Notes: generated from the letters alone by a model not told the origin. Positions 27,070-37,229 are shown, counted from the stretch's first letter. The stretch: 57,566 nt of DNA from Candidatus Halobeggiatoa sp. HSG11 (GCA_030378105.1 JAUCGL010000010.1:1-57566); one strand, 5' to 3'. A program made the numbers and translations.

Positions 27070-27332
27070 TAGGACTTAACGCATTGACAAAACAATCATT
27101 TCACGAATTTGTTAAAATACAAATAGTTACAAAAAATCACACCACTTGTATAATTTATATATAAACTATATTTATATAGCTCTGTCATTCCCGTGAAAAC
27201 GGGAATCCAGAAATCGTTGAGAACACTTGATTCCCACTTTCGTGGGAATGACAATTAATTAGTTTGCGTTTTATAAGTGTATGATTTTAATACATTTTAC
27301 ACTTTATTATATTTATCAATGCGTAAGTTCTA
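27070..27332. repeat. Element with AGGACTTAACGCATTGAC inverted ends
   Basis: TAGGACTTAACGCATTGACA at 27070 faces TCAATGCGTAAGTTCTA at 27316-27332 in inverted orientation. Between them lies a separate hairpin, TGTCATTCCCGTGAAAACGGG with TTCCCACTTTCGTGGGAATG (27185-27252), a REP-like unit common in proteobacteria. One end of the same element recurs at 38121-38140. The element occupies the gap between the two paralogous kinase genes. Confidence 0.65.
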
Positions 27333-27370
27333 TAAATTATAATAATTCATTGGTGTGATAAGGAAAAACT

Positions 27371-30300
27371 CTACTGATACAACCAAACTCGCAACAGAGA
27401 AAATAATTTATCTGCTTCAAGCGGTTTGGGTAAATAATCACTAGCTCCAATTTCGATACATTTGGCTTTGTCATCTTTCATTGCTTTGGCAGTCAAAGCT
27501 ATAATCGGTAATTTGCGAAACTGTGGTTGAGAACGAATTTTTCGGATGGCCTCATATCCATCCATTTTTGGCATCATAATATCCATAAGTACCACAGCAA
27601 CTTTCGGATTTTGACTAAGTTGTTTAATAGCTTCTTTGCCATCATTAGCAACAATAACTTCCATACCTTTTCCTTCAAGAATGGTTCCCAAAGCAAAAAT
27701 ATTACGCATATCATCATCAACTATCAATACTACTTTACCGTTTAAAATTGCTTCTTTATCACGGACTTTATGCAAAATTTGTCGTTGTTCTTCAGATAAT
27801 TTAGATTCTACTTGATGGAGAAATAAAGTTGTCTCATCTAACAGACGTTCTAAGGAACGGACTGGTTTAACAATGAGGTTATTAGCATATTTTTGTAAAA
27901 ATACTTCTTCTTTATCAGTCAAATCACGTTCAGCATAAGTGATTACCGGAATATGATGAAATCTTGATTCTTTATGAATTTTTTCAATTAGTTGAATTCC
28001 AGTATCTTGTTCTACACTAACGTCTATAACTATACAGTCATCTGCTTGAGTTTGCAGACGTTGCCAAGCCTCAGCACAAGTCGTAACTATGGTTGGTTTA
28101 ATATTACTTGTTTTAGTCAAATTAACAATGGCTTGTCGATGTTCAGGACTATCCACAACTACCAGCAAATTTTTCACGATGTTGCTGATGAAATCTTCTA
28201 TATTATTGAACATTTCAGTCAATCCTTCCGTACTAACTGGTTTAAGACAATAACCAATTGCTCCCATTTTTCGAGCATCTTGGCTGGCCTCAGTACCAGA
28301 AACAAAATGAACCGGAATATGGCGAATATCAGGATTATCCTTGAGCCTTTCCATTACCGTCCAACCATCTATTTGTGGCAAACCAACATCCAAAATAATT
28401 GCATTAGGTTGGTATTTTTCTGCCAACTGCAAACCATCTTCACCATTTTCAGCTAACAAACATTTGAAGTTTTTTGATTTAGCCAGTTCAGAAATAATCT
28501 TAGCAAAATTGCGATCATCTTCAATAATTAAAATGGATTTATCAGTTGGTTGCAAGTTATCTCTGTCATCAATTAAAGGCTCTTGCGAATGCAAATTACT
28601 AACTGTTGGACTAATTGTTGATGAAACTATTGTTGGTTTTGGTTGATCTGATGGTGTTTCAAGTTTGGTTGGTTTAGCATTTGTCGAATGTTTAATTGGA
28701 ATATACAAGCTGAAAGTACAGCCTTGACCTTCGCCACCACTGTGTAATTGGATTTCACCACCAATTAACTGGATAAGTTGGCGTGAAATGGACAAACCAA
28801 GCCCAGTACCACCGTAACGGCGACTTGTAGTACCGTCAACCTGTTGGAAAGCTTCAAAAATAACTTTTTGCTTATCAATCGGTATGCCAATACCAGTGTC
28901 AGTAACGATTATGGCAATTGTTTCTTGTGGATTGAGTTTGCTGCGTGATAAGTCAACTTCAGAAGTTGGTCGCTGAATATTCAGAGTGATACCGCCTTCA
29001 TGGGTAAATTTAAAAGCATTAGACAGCAAGTTAGTAATAACCTGTTGCAGGCGTTGTTCATCAGTGTAAAGATTTGCTGGTAAATCCTCTGCTAAATTAA
29101 GCGTTAATTGTAGATTTTTTTCATCAGCAACATGGCGAAACTTATGCTCAATTGAAGTGATTAAACCAGCTATGGCAAATTCTTCTTTATTAATTTCAAT
29201 TTTACCAGCTTCAACTTTGGATAAATCAAGAATATCATTAATTATTTTCAATAACTCATTGCCAGATGAATGAATTGTACTGGCATATTCTACCTGTTGT
29301 TGACTTAGATTGTTATCTTTATTATCAGTCAGTAATTGAGCCAAAATTAACATACTATTCAATGGGCTACGTAATTCATGGGACATGTTGGCCAAAAATT
29401 CCGATTTATATTTACTGGCAATTTCTAGTTCATCCGCCTTGATTTGAATAGCAACTTTGGTTTTTTCTAATTCAGTATTTTTGATTTGAATATCTTGTTG
29501 CTGACGTTTCAATTTTTGCCCCCGACTTTTTAGTTCATCATTACGTTGGTGAAGTGCTTCTTGCTGGGATTGTAATTTTTCAGTTTGACTTTGGAGTTCT
29601 TCGTTAGTTTGTTGTAGTTCTTCTTGATTATTTTGGAGTTCTCCAGCTTGAATTTGACTTTGTTTAAGCAAACTTTGCATTTTAGTTCGTGATTCAGCAG
29701 TATTGATTGCAATAGCTATCATTGGTAAAATTTGGCTGATAAATTCAAGTTGTATGTCCGTAAATGAATTAAAAGAAGCCAGTTCAATAACACCTTTCAA
29801 GCTATCTTCATAGAGAAATGGAGCAACTAAAATAGCTCGTGGAGCTGTTTCTCCCAAACCAGATTGAATAGGAATATAATCATCTGGAGCTTTATTAGTA
29901 ACAAATAGTTTGCGTTCCAAAGCAGCTTGCCCAACAATGCTTTCTCCAATTTTAAATTCATATGTGGAATTTTTACGCCAAATATAAGCATGGCTTGCCA
30001 GCATTTTTAAATAACTCTGTTCATCTTCTGTAGAATCTTTTAGCAGATAAAAAGCTCCAACTTGAGCATCTAAATAAGGAGTTAAAAAATTAATAATATT
30101 TTCAGTTAATTGAACTATATCCTGCTCCCCACTCATCTGCTTATTTAGCTGGGTTTGACCAGTTTTGAACCAATCTTGGGTTTCACGCTCACTAGTCATA
30201 TTTTGCAGATTTTTAACCATTGCTTGGATTGCCGCATAAATTCCAGTAGCTTTTTTGCTGTCAAAATGAATATCTAAATTCCCACTCGCTACTTTATTAG

Positions 30301-30988
30301 TTATGCCAGCAATTTCATATGGTTCTCCACCAACTTGAAGCATAATTTCCCGACTGATATAATAAACCGCAAAAATGGCTAAAATTATTCCCAATATATT
30401 AATAATGACAATAATCCACCAACTGGTATTGGCATGTGATTTCATACGTTTAGCATCTTCTAGCATTTTAGCACGGAACATTTCTTCAACTGCATCGGCA
30501 GTGGTGATAAACCTATTAAATATTTGATCAAATTTATCGTCTAGGTCTTGATCATCAAGCTCTTTTTTGCCAAAGTTATTATCAAAACGCAAATGAGCAT
30601 TCTTGATAAATGTATTTATATCTTGTTTAACTGAAATTATTTGTTTTTCTATAGTTGGATCGTTAACTGGATAAAAAGTACCTTTAGAATTTGTACCCCC
30701 TTTAAGAATGGCATCAGCATACCAAATACTTTTATCCAACAATTGCCAAACCCTTTTTATCACTTCCTTATCTTCAATTCCAATGATTATTTCTTCAAAC
30801 CAAAGATGGGCAATTGTAGCGGTCAATTGAATTTCCATTGCAGCATCAGCAAGAGGCGCGTTTTTAGTACCAAGTTGCACATTTTCTTTGTAAAGTTTTT
30901 CTATTCCTATGATGCTGAAACTTCCAGCAATAAGCATCACAGCTAAAATAGATAAAAATGCGATTAATAATTTAGTTTTGATTTTCAT
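27371..30988 (-). CDS. Hybrid histidine kinase with MCP-type sensor, GAF and three receivers
   Basis: Paralogue of the kinase at 22919-27013. The start is set at 30988 (MKIKTKLLIAFLSILAVM) because AAAGGA lies at a good distance before it; a longer frame to 31030 adds 14 residues without ribosome-site support. The 1205-residue protein has a four-helix-bundle MCP-like sensor between membrane segments (about 7-27 and 190-212), HAMP, GAF (about 295-430), a shorter coiled coil, HisKA (NMSHELRSPLNS), HATPase and three receivers in the same order as its neighbour. Sensor and GAF halves differ from the other kinase; from the coiled coil to the stop they are nearly the same. The sensing input has thus been exchanged while the relay was kept. 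Confidence 0.92.
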   Translation of the reverse strand: MKIKTKLLIAFLSILAVMLIAGSFSIIGIEKLYKENVQLGTKNAPLADAAMEIQLTATIAHLWFEEIIIGIEDKEVIKRVWQLLDKSIWYADAILKGGTNSKGTFYPVNDPTIEKQIISVKQDINTFIKNAHLRFDNNFGKKELDDQDLDDKFDQIFNRFITTADAVEEMFRAKMLEDAKRMKSHANTSWWIIVIINILGIILAIFAVYYISREIMLQVGGEPYEIAGITNKVASGNLDIHFDSKKATGIYAAIQAMVKNLQNMTSERETQDWFKTGQTQLNKQMSGEQDIVQLTENIINFLTPYLDAQVGAFYLLKDSTEDEQSYLKMLASHAYIWRKNSTYEFKIGESIVGQAALERKLFVTNKAPDDYIPIQSGLGETAPRAILVAPFLYEDSLKGVIELASFNSFTDIQLEFISQILPMIAIAINTAESRTKMQSLLKQSQIQAGELQNNQEELQQTNEELQSQTEKLQSQQEALHQRNDELKSRGQKLKRQQQDIQIKNTELEKTKVAIQIKADELEIASKYKSEFLANMSHELRSPLNSMLILAQLLTDNKDNNLSQQQVEYASTIHSSGNELLKIINDILDLSKVEAGKIEINKEEFAIAGLITSIEHKFRHVADEKNLQLTLNLAEDLPANLYTDEQRLQQVITNLLSNAFKFTHEGGITLNIQRPTSEVDLSRSKLNPQETIAIIVTDTGIGIPIDKQKVIFEAFQQVDGTTSRRYGGTGLGLSISRQLIQLIGGEIQLHSGGEGQGCTFSLYIPIKHSTNAKPTKLETPSDQPKPTIVSSTISPTVSNLHSQEPLIDDRDNLQPTDKSILIIEDDRNFAKIISELAKSKNFKCLLAENGEDGLQLAEKYQPNAIILDVGLPQIDGWTVMERLKDNPDIRHIPVHFVSGTEASQDARKMGAIGYCLKPVSTEGLTEMFNNIEDFISNIVKNLLVVVDSPEHRQAIVNLTKTSNIKPTIVTTCAEAWQRLQTQADDCIVIDVSVEQDTGIQLIEKIHKESRFHHIPVITYAERDLTDKEEVFLQKYANNLIVKPVRSLERLLDETTLFLHQVESKLSEEQRQILHKVRDKEAILNGKVVLIVDDDMRNIFALGTILEGKGMEVIVANDGKEAIKQLSQNPKVAVVLMDIMMPKMDGYEAIRKIRSQPQFRKLPIIALTAKAMKDDKAKCIEIGASDYLPKPLEADKLFSLLRVWLYQ

Positions 30989-31030
30989 AGGTAAAATTCC
31001 TTTGATTAAGAATGTGTATGTTATAAGCAA

Positions 31031-31331
31031 TTATTAGTTGTTAATTGTTAATTGTTAATTAAATTCAAAAACAATATCAATTATTTATAAAATATTAATA
31101 TAACTAACTCAATTGGGAAATGCTATAACAAAGTTGGATATGTTGAGGCAATGAAGCATCAATCAGATTTTAAACTGGTACATTCCCATTTTCACGGTAA
31201 ATTTATAATTATGATATCGTTCTTCAAGCTCTGCTTGAGAACGCACTGCCAAGAAGCTCTGCTTCACGAGTTAAATATGGATTTCTGGAAATACACTTCA
31301 TTTCATTCCCGAAACAACTGTCAAGGCTATT
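31031..31331. repeat. Non-coding gap with two repeat-family members
   Basis: 31095-31127 matches the right half of the TATAGCA-ended repeat (AATTGGGAAATGCTATA). 31214-31270 is a member of the CGTTCCCAA family (CGTTCTTCAAGCTCTGCTTG, then CTGCCAAGAAGCTCTGCTTC). Near 31300 the words ATTTCTGGAAATACACTTC and CATTCCCGAAACAACTGTCA look like a diverged right half of the 134-bp MITE. No gene. Confidence 0.6.
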
Positions 31332-33389
31332 TTATACATTTTCCTTATTTATTGTAGAGTTATCAGTTACATCAACTAAAACTCGATCTATTTCTGCCAG
31401 CAAGTGTTTTTGAGTGTAGGCACTTTTTTGAAAGATTTTCGCAACTTTATCATGCAAACATTGTTGATCTTCAACCGTTATATCCTTGGCAGTTAACACA
31501 ATGACTGGTATTGAGGCACAAGCCGGTTCTTGGCGTAATAAAGCAATAAATTCAAACCCATCCATTTCTGGCATCATTAAATCCAACAAAATTAATGCTG
31601 GTGGTTTCTGTTTAACTAATTCTAACGCTATACGACCATTTTCAGCTCGTTCAACTTGCCAACCATGTTTTTCCAAAGTTCCAGCTACCATTTCGCGTGT
31701 AACTATATCATCTTCTACTATCATAACTGGTGCAGAAACATCAATATTGGTATTGTATTTGCCAATAACTGCCTCTAATTTATTATAATCTAATGGTTTT
31801 ATCAAATATTCTGCTGTACCAACTGAGTAACCAATACTTCTATCTTCCAACAGTGACAATGTGATGATCGGAATATGGCTCAACTTTGGTTCACTTTTAA
31901 GGGTAGATAATAAATTCCAACCTTCACCTTGTTCCATCATGACATCCAAAATAATCGTTGTTGGTTCTAATTCATTTGCTAATCGAAGTCCTTCTTGATG
32001 AGTGGTAGCAAAAATTAACTTATAACCAACTTTATTTAGGTGTTTTTTAAGTAAATTATGTACCATCAAATCATCGTCAATCACAAGAATGGTTATATCT
32101 TTGGCGGTTTTGGTTGGAACCGGTATATTATTACTTTCAATGGGTTGGTTATTTGGAACTGAAATTATATTGCTTGTTTCTATCGGCAAATGCACTATAA
32201 AGTTACTGCCTTCATCAAGTGTACTCGTAACTGTTATATTACCTCCCATCATTTCTGCAAAATGTTTGCTTATCGCTAATCCAAGTCCGGTACCTCCATA
32301 TTTGCGTGTTGTGGAAGCATCGGCTTGAGTGAAAGCTGCAAAAAGACTGTCCTGTTGTTCTGCTGTCATGCCAATACCAGTATCGCTTACTTCAAATACC
32401 ATCCATGAAGCCTCATTTTCAGTAGTGATAGTCAGTTTAATTATGCCGTTTTCAGTAAATTTATTGGCATTGCTTAACAAGTTTAATAATATCTGGCGTA
32501 ATTTGGTTATATCAGCAAATAAAATGCCTAAATCATCAGCGTGATTTATTTCCAGCTTATTATTTTGTCGAGATAATAATGGTTGAACCGTGTTAACTGT
32601 TTCATTTAATACATCTATAACTGAAAAAGTTTCATTGTAAATATCCATTTTACCAGCTTCTATTTTAGCTATATCTAAAACATCATTAATCAATATTAAT
32701 AAATGATGGCCGGCTTCTTGAATTTTTTCGACATCAGCAATATATTCCACTTCCTCCGGAGTTCGTCCTTCTGCCACCGCATCATCGGTAGCTTCTTCAA
32801 TTAAAATTTCGCTATAGCCAATAATAGCATTTAAAGGAGTACGCAATTCATGGCTCATGTTGGCTAGGAACTGACTTTTGGCTAAATTAGCTTGTTCGGC
32901 GGTCTCTTTGGCTTGTTGTAAAGCAGCTTCAATTTGTTTGCGTTCATTTATTTCATCCTGTAACTGCTCATTTGTTTGGCGAAGTTCGGTATTATGAACA
33001 TATTCTTGTTCAATAAAACGTAAATAAGTTTTTACCCGATTGATTAATTGTAAAGAGTCTATGGGTTTAGTTAGATAGTCAGCCGCTCCAAGAGTAAAAC
33101 CTTGTTGCTGAAATTCTTCTGATTTGTAAGCAGCAGTTAGAAAAACTATGGGAATATGTTTAGTTCTTTGCCAAGATTGGAGCAATCCAGCAGTTTCAAA
33201 ACCATCCATCCCCGGCATTTGAACATCAAGAATTATAAGATTGATTGGTTCTTTCAAGGCAATTTTTAGAGCTTCTTCTCCAGAATCTGTTTCAATGATT
33301 GTGGCTTCAATATGCTCATTTAATAAAGTGCGAAGCGTAAATAAATTGTTTTTGTTATCATCAACAATCAAAATATGAAATATTGCCAT
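31332..33389 (-). CDS. Cytoplasmic hybrid histidine kinase, REC-HisKA-HATPase-REC-REC
   Basis: The 685-residue protein has no membrane segment. A receiver comes first (about 3-120, Asp55 in [13 protein letters not shown]), then a short coiled coil, HisKA ([20 protein letters not shown], His near 180), HATPase (about 290-400, [12 protein letters not shown]), a receiver with an altered site (about 435-545, [13 protein letters not shown]) and a last receiver (about 555-670, [16 protein letters not shown]). It could receive a phosphate from the neighbouring membrane kinases through its N-terminal receiver and pass it on (inference from order). It is the third kinase in a row on this strand, separated from the second by about 340 bases. 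Confidence 0.92.
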   Translation of the reverse strand: MAIFHILIVDDNKNNLFTLRTLLNEHIEATIIETDSGEEALKIALKEPINLIILDVQMPGMDGFETAGLLQSWQRTKHIPIVFLTAAYKSEEFQQQGFTLGAADYLTKPIDSLQLINRVKTYLRFIEQEYVHNTELRQTNEQLQDEINERKQIEAALQQAKETAEQANLAKSQFLANMSHELRTPLNAIIGYSEILIEEATDDAVAEGRTPEEVEYIADVEKIQEAGHHLLILINDVLDIAKIEAGKMDIYNETFSVIDVLNETVNTVQPLLSRQNNKLEINHADDLGILFADITKLRQILLNLLSNANKFTENGIIKLTITTENEASWMVFEVSDTGIGMTAEQQDSLFAAFTQADASTTRKYGGTGLGLAISKHFAEMMGGNITVTSTLDEGSNFIVHLPIETSNIISVPNNQPIESNNIPVPTKTAKDITILVIDDDLMVHNLLKKHLNKVGYKLIFATTHQEGLRLANELEPTTIILDVMMEQGEGWNLLSTLKSEPKLSHIPIITLSLLEDRSIGYSVGTAEYLIKPLDYNKLEAVIGKYNTNIDVSAPVMIVEDDIVTREMVAGTLEKHGWQVERAENGRIALELVKQKPPALILLDLMMPEMDGFEFIALLRQEPACASIPVIVLTAKDITVEDQQCLHDKVAKIFQKSAYTQKHLLAEIDRVLVDVTDNSTINKENV

Positions 33390-33796
33390 AGATTTATCTT
33401 ATTAAACAAAAATTCTGTGATAGTATTGATTTAAATTAATTGTCTACCATAGCAAACAATAAACAAAATTGATAGTGCTACACAAATAATGCCAAGTCTG
33501 ATTCAATAATTGTTAAAGCTCATTTGTTAGGAGTTTTAGTTAAATGCTATTCAGCTAAAAACCTGAGAAAGTTAATTTATTTGACATGAGAATTATTTAA
33601 GATTATTATTTCAAGAGTATGTTATATATTATTTTTTGGATGGCAAGCCAACTTGCCTGAATTAATGGTTAATACTGTGGAATATTGAGGCCAATCAGTT
33701 TGATATTAATGTCCTTGGGTTCGTAATATTCAGATAAATAGGTTTGATAATAAGTAAGTTGTTTTTTAAATATTTTAACTTAATCAGGGAGAGTAA
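33390..33796. other. Divergent promoter gap
   Basis: AT-rich spacer between the divergently read hybrid kinase and ParA-like gene. No gene, repeat unit or RNA recognised. The ParA-like gene has a GGGAGAG ribosome site 7 bases before its ATG. Confidence 0.5.
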
Positions 33797-34846
33797 ATGA
33801 GTAATAAAAGTTACGTAATGTGGAATAATAAGGGCGGAGTAGGTAAAAGTACAATCACATTTCATGTCGCATCTGTTTATGCCGAAGAAAATCCAGACCG
33901 TGATGTCATAATTATTGACATGTGTCCACAAGCCAATGTTTCTATGATGTTAATGGGAGGAGGTAGGCAAGCCGAAGAAAAATTACAAAACCTGATAACT
34001 AAGGACACACCACAAACAATAGTGGGATATATAACTGATAGCATAACGCGCTCAGATACTTCTGATTTAGGTAAATACATTACAAAGATGAGTTCTTTCA
34101 ACAAAAATCTTTCGGATAATATCCATCTTCTCTCAGGTGATGGGAATCTTGAATTAATAGCACCTCTATTATCCGAGAGAGCTGACGCAACACCTTTGTC
34201 CACAACAGATCAACCTTGGATTGAAATACATTCAATCATCAAAAAACTTACTCATAAACAAATAAACGATAAACCGTGTACATATTTTATTGATACAAAT
34301 CCCAGTTTTTCTGTTTATACACAAATTGCAATACTTTCTGGTGAGTATCTTTTAGTTCCGATAAATGCTGACGATTCTTCAATATTCGCAATAACAGGAT
34401 TATTTAATTTAATCTGGGGTACAGAGAAAACCCACCCTGTATATGGTAACTATACTTTTTCTGCAAAAGTAAATCAGTTTGGCATAGAAAGGCCAAAGAT
34501 AGCTCTATTATTGGGAAACAGATTTACACAACAGAAAGGTGCAGCTCACGCATTTAAAGCTTTGTCGAATGAAGCTACAAAGAAAATGTATGATGAATAT
34601 CAAAAAAATCCAACAAGATTTATTAAAAGTAATTTGAATGTAACCAAACAAAGTGAATTTGAAAATGCATTCAGTATGGAATTACGGGATTTCAACAGTG
34701 CTGGAGTTGTTGCCGCTAATCAAGGAATGCCATTGAGCAAAATGGATAGACACACTTACTATGTATATGGTGAAAAAATACAAGTTTCTAAAGAACAAAG
34801 AAAATTGTGTAAAGAAGTAATTATTAATCTAGTTTCAAAATTGTAA
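33797..34846 (+). CDS. Orphan ParA-like ATPase
   Basis: MinD/ParA-type P-loop ATPase of 349 residues. The deviant Walker A KGGVGKST is at 12-19 with the signature Lys12, and the Walker A' strand reads VIIIDMCPQANVSMML where partition ParA proteins have IDxDPQGN. Later, YFIDTNPSFSVYTQIAI holds the Walker B Asp. It is longer than typical ParA (about 250-270) through inserts near 60-130 and a C-terminal extension. There is no parB-like gene or parS-type repeat beside it, and it does not look like a chromosomal parA. Such solitary ParA proteins may position cell-surface or signalling complexes, or come from mobile elements; neither can be shown here. Confidence 0.88.
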   Translation: MSNKSYVMWNNKGGVGKSTITFHVASVYAEENPDRDVIIIDMCPQANVSMMLMGGGRQAEEKLQNLITKDTPQTIVGYITDSITRSDTSDLGKYITKMSSFNKNLSDNIHLLSGDGNLELIAPLLSERADATPLSTTDQPWIEIHSIIKKLTHKQINDKPCTYFIDTNPSFSVYTQIAILSGEYLLVPINADDSSIFAITGLFNLIWGTEKTHPVYGNYTFSAKVNQFGIERPKIALLLGNRFTQQKGAAHAFKALSNEATKKMYDEYQKNPTRFIKSNLNVTKQSEFENAFSMELRDFNSAGVVAANQGMPLSKMDRHTYYVYGEKIQVSKEQRKLCKEVIINLVSKL

Positions 34847-34929
34847 TTAGCCGGGCACTGTCATTAGGTCAAGAAAATAATTATTATTAATCAATATGTT
34901 TATCTTTGAGCCGACCTTATTGACGACTG

Positions 34930-35007
34930 AAACTCGTAAGCCGTATACGTCTAATTAATAAACTGTTATTTGGTAGGGTGCATAAGCGATAGCGTCATGC
35001 ACCTTAT
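34930..35007 (+). repeat. Direct repeat, left copy, flanking the membrane protein gene
   Basis: AACTCGTAAGCCGTATA, then a short AT-rich stretch, then GGTGCATAAGCGATAGCGTC and ATGCACC. The GGTGCAT/ATGCACC ends pair as a hairpin. The same arrangement occurs at 35843-35915. Confidence 0.7.
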
Positions 35008-35084
35008 TTCTTAAGTTTGTCTTGAAGGCCGACCTATCGGCGGATCAAAAATAGTGTTAGAAGTAAATAAAAAGGTATGTAATA

Positions 35085-35828
35085 ATGCTAACAAAAATTA
35101 AATATATACTACTTTTTATCCCAGGGGTAATTATTGTAACAATCCTTGGGTTATTCGCTTCTCTAATGGTTTTTTTAGGGGAAATGGCAGAAAACTGTGA
35201 CTTAAATGATCGCAACTCAAGTAACCGCATTTCTTTTGCTCCTTCATCTATCAATGACCCCAAAGCCACACAGACGAACTGGTCTCCATTAAGAGACAAT
35301 AATTTTGATACGCATAAACTAGTCGCCGTCAATTCCAATCGGCTGGAATTTCGGTCATCCATAGGGGCAAAACTGTTCGATATGATTTACCTACTTGTTG
35401 GAGGACCAGTGATTGTTATTTCTTTCTTCACGCTATTGTCTGGAGAGTTTGGGTCCGCTATTTGGATATTGTTCATTGGTCTGAGCTTTGCGAGTAGTGG
35501 CGTATTCCTACTCTACCAAAGCACAACACCTACCGTATTTGATAAGAAAAACGGATTCTTCTGGAAAGGTAGAGAAAATCCCAGTGAGGTTTTTGATAAA
35601 AGTACATTAAAATATTTTACAGAACTTGAAGAAATTCATGCACTACAACTTATTTTTAGTCCTTCTACTTCTAGTAGTTGTGATGGAGATGACGGTTATG
35701 AACTTAATCTTGTTCTTAAAAATGGGAAACGTATCAATGTAGTTGAGCATGGCGACCTGAATAGGCTCCGAAATGATGCTACAACTCTTTCTAATTTTTT
35801 GGAGAAACCTGTTTGGGATGCAATTTAA
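35085..35828 (+). CDS. Membrane protein of unknown function
   Basis: I do not recognise the family. The 247-residue protein has one N-terminal membrane segment (about 5-31, rich in I/L/V), an external or cytoplasmic loop of about 65 residues, two more segments (about 99-120 and 125-143) and a soluble C-terminal domain of about 100 residues that contains a short Ser-Cys-Asp loop (SSSCDGDDGYELNLVLKNGK). A PH-like or DUF3592-type fold at the C-terminus is conceivable (weak). The gene lies between two direct repeats of about 75 bases, so it may travel as a unit. TAATG overlap is absent; AAAAAGGT before the ATG is a weak ribosome site. Confidence 0.75.
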   Translation: MLTKIKYILLFIPGVIIVTILGLFASLMVFLGEMAENCDLNDRNSSNRISFAPSSINDPKATQTNWSPLRDNNFDTHKLVAVNSNRLEFRSSIGAKLFDMIYLLVGGPVIVISFFTLLSGEFGSAIWILFIGLSFASSGVFLLYQSTTPTVFDKKNGFFWKGRENPSEVFDKSTLKYFTELEEIHALQLIFSPSTSSSCDGDDGYELNLVLKNGKRINVVEHGDLNRLRNDATTLSNFLEKPVWDAI

Positions 35829-35842
35829 TTGAATTTTCTAAC

Positions 35843-35915
35843 AAACTCGTAAGCTGTATATATCTGATTATCAATTGTTATTTTATAAGGTGCATAAACG
35901 ATAGTGTCATGCACC
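35843..35915 (+). repeat. Direct repeat, right copy
   Basis: AAACTCGTAAGCTGTATATA through GGTGCATAAACGATAGTGTC and ATGCACC, parallel to the left copy at 34930-35007 with about 80% matching positions by eye. It begins 15 bases after the stop codon of the membrane protein gene. Confidence 0.7.
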
Positions 35916-36116
35916 ACATGGGCGAATTTGGTAGATGACGCTCCGCTTATCCACCTTACTATTATTTCAAAATTGTCCAAACCATTGATAATATAATACT
36001 AGTATTTAGCAAAAAAATTTAAAAAAATCATCAATTTAAATACCTAAAAACATTATATTTTTACCAGTATCAATTTTTCACATATAGGTAAACGTTTAAA
36101 AGCAGATAATAACTAT

Positions 36117-37229
36117 CTATTCAATAGCTGGCAATGTGAAATAAAACATACTACCCTTATTTTCAATACTTTCTATTCCTACTTCTCCCCCAAGTTTTTC
36201 TACAACTTGTCTAACTATAGCTAAACCCAGACCATATCCTTCCACATTATCATCATGCAAACGAGTAAAAGGAGTGAACAATTTGGTTTGAGCTGATTTA
36301 GAAAGTCCAGCACCATTATCATGTATCCAAAACTTTATCATATTATTATCTTGAACTGTTGCACCTAACTCCAATTTAGGAGGTCTACCACCATACTTCA
36401 AACCATTACTTATATAATTTGCCCAAACTTCTTCAACCCAAGGACCATAACTTTTGGCTATTGGCCAATCATCCGGAAGAATAATTTCAGCTTGTAACTC
36501 TTTAAATAAATGATTAGTACGTTTTTCTAGGACTTGATTTATTATATCTTCCATATCAATTGCTTGAGTCCTAATAGAATCTTGCTGCGAAACTCCAGCT
36601 AATAACAGCAAAGCACTTATTATTTCTAACATCTTTTGCCCAGAATCACTTATTAATTGTAAATATTTATTTAATTGAACTCTATCAGATGTTGGTTTAC
36701 TCAATAATCTATCACTCAAAGACATTATTCCAGTCAAAGGCCCTCTTAAATCATGAGCAACAGTATGAGCAAAAGACTTCAGTTCTAAATTACGTTCTTC
36801 GAGTTCAGTTGCATATACTTTACGAACTTTAATTTCAGCTTCTAACTGCTGTTGTAACTTCCGTAAATTCAAATGAGCCGAAACTCTGGCTAAAACTTCT
36901 TCAGCCTGCAATGGTTTAGTTATATAATCAACAGCTCCTAATGAAAAACCTTTAACTTTATCAACAGTATCCGACAAAGCTGTCATAAAAATTATTGGAA
37001 TATCTTGAGTAGTAGGCATAGTTTTTAACCTTTTACAAACCTCAAAACCATTTATTCCGGGCATCATAACATCTAATAAAATTAAATTTGGCCGAGCATA
37101 TTCTGCTTTTTTAATAGCTGCTTCACCATCTTTTGCGACTAAAACCTTAAATCCAACATCAGTTAAAAAGTCTAGTAATAAACTGATATTAGCAGGAATA
37201 TCATCAACTATTAATAACTTATCTTGCAT
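36117..37229 (-). CDS. Receiver-histidine kinase (REC-HisKA-HATPase)
   Basis: Cytoplasmic two-component hybrid of 370 residues. The start is placed at the ATG at 37229 (MQDKLLIVDDIPANISLLLD); a TTG-initiated frame to 37262 would only add 11 residues. A receiver (1-118, Asp53 in LILLDVMMPGINGFE) is followed by a short coiled coil, HisKA (SFAHTVAHDLRGPLTGIMS, His159) and HATPase (GYGLGLAIVRQVVEKLGGEV). This order is typical of kinases that act downstream of another kinase in a relay. It is divergent from ruvX across about 80 bases. Confidence 0.93.
   Translation of the reverse strand: MQDKLLIVDDIPANISLLLDFLTDVGFKVLVAKDGEAAIKKAEYARPNLILLDVMMPGINGFEVCKRLKTMPTTQDIPIIFMTALSDTVDKVKGFSLGAVDYITKPLQAEEVLARVSAHLNLRKLQQQLEAEIKVRKVYATELEERNLELKSFAHTVAHDLRGPLTGIMSLSDRLLSKPTSDRVQLNKYLQLISDSGQKMLEIISALLLLAGVSQQDSIRTQAIDMEDIINQVLEKRTNHLFKELQAEIILPDDWPIAKSYGPWVEEVWANYISNGLKYGGRPPKLELGATVQDNNMIKFWIHDNGAGLSKSAQTKLFTPFTRLHDDNVEGYGLGLAIVRQVVEKLGGEVGIESIENKGSMFYFTLPAIE

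Noticed and set aside
27992-28456. 154-residue plus-strand ORF opposite the second hybrid kinase
   Set aside because: Shadow of conserved receiver-domain sequence on the minus strand.
31151-31357. 68-residue ORF
   Set aside because: Lies over repeat-family units and has no ribosome site or recognisable domain.
34930-35915. Integron-like cassette with attC sites
   Set aside because: The repeats have hairpins but no attC-type core sites (GTTRRRY) and there is no integrase.
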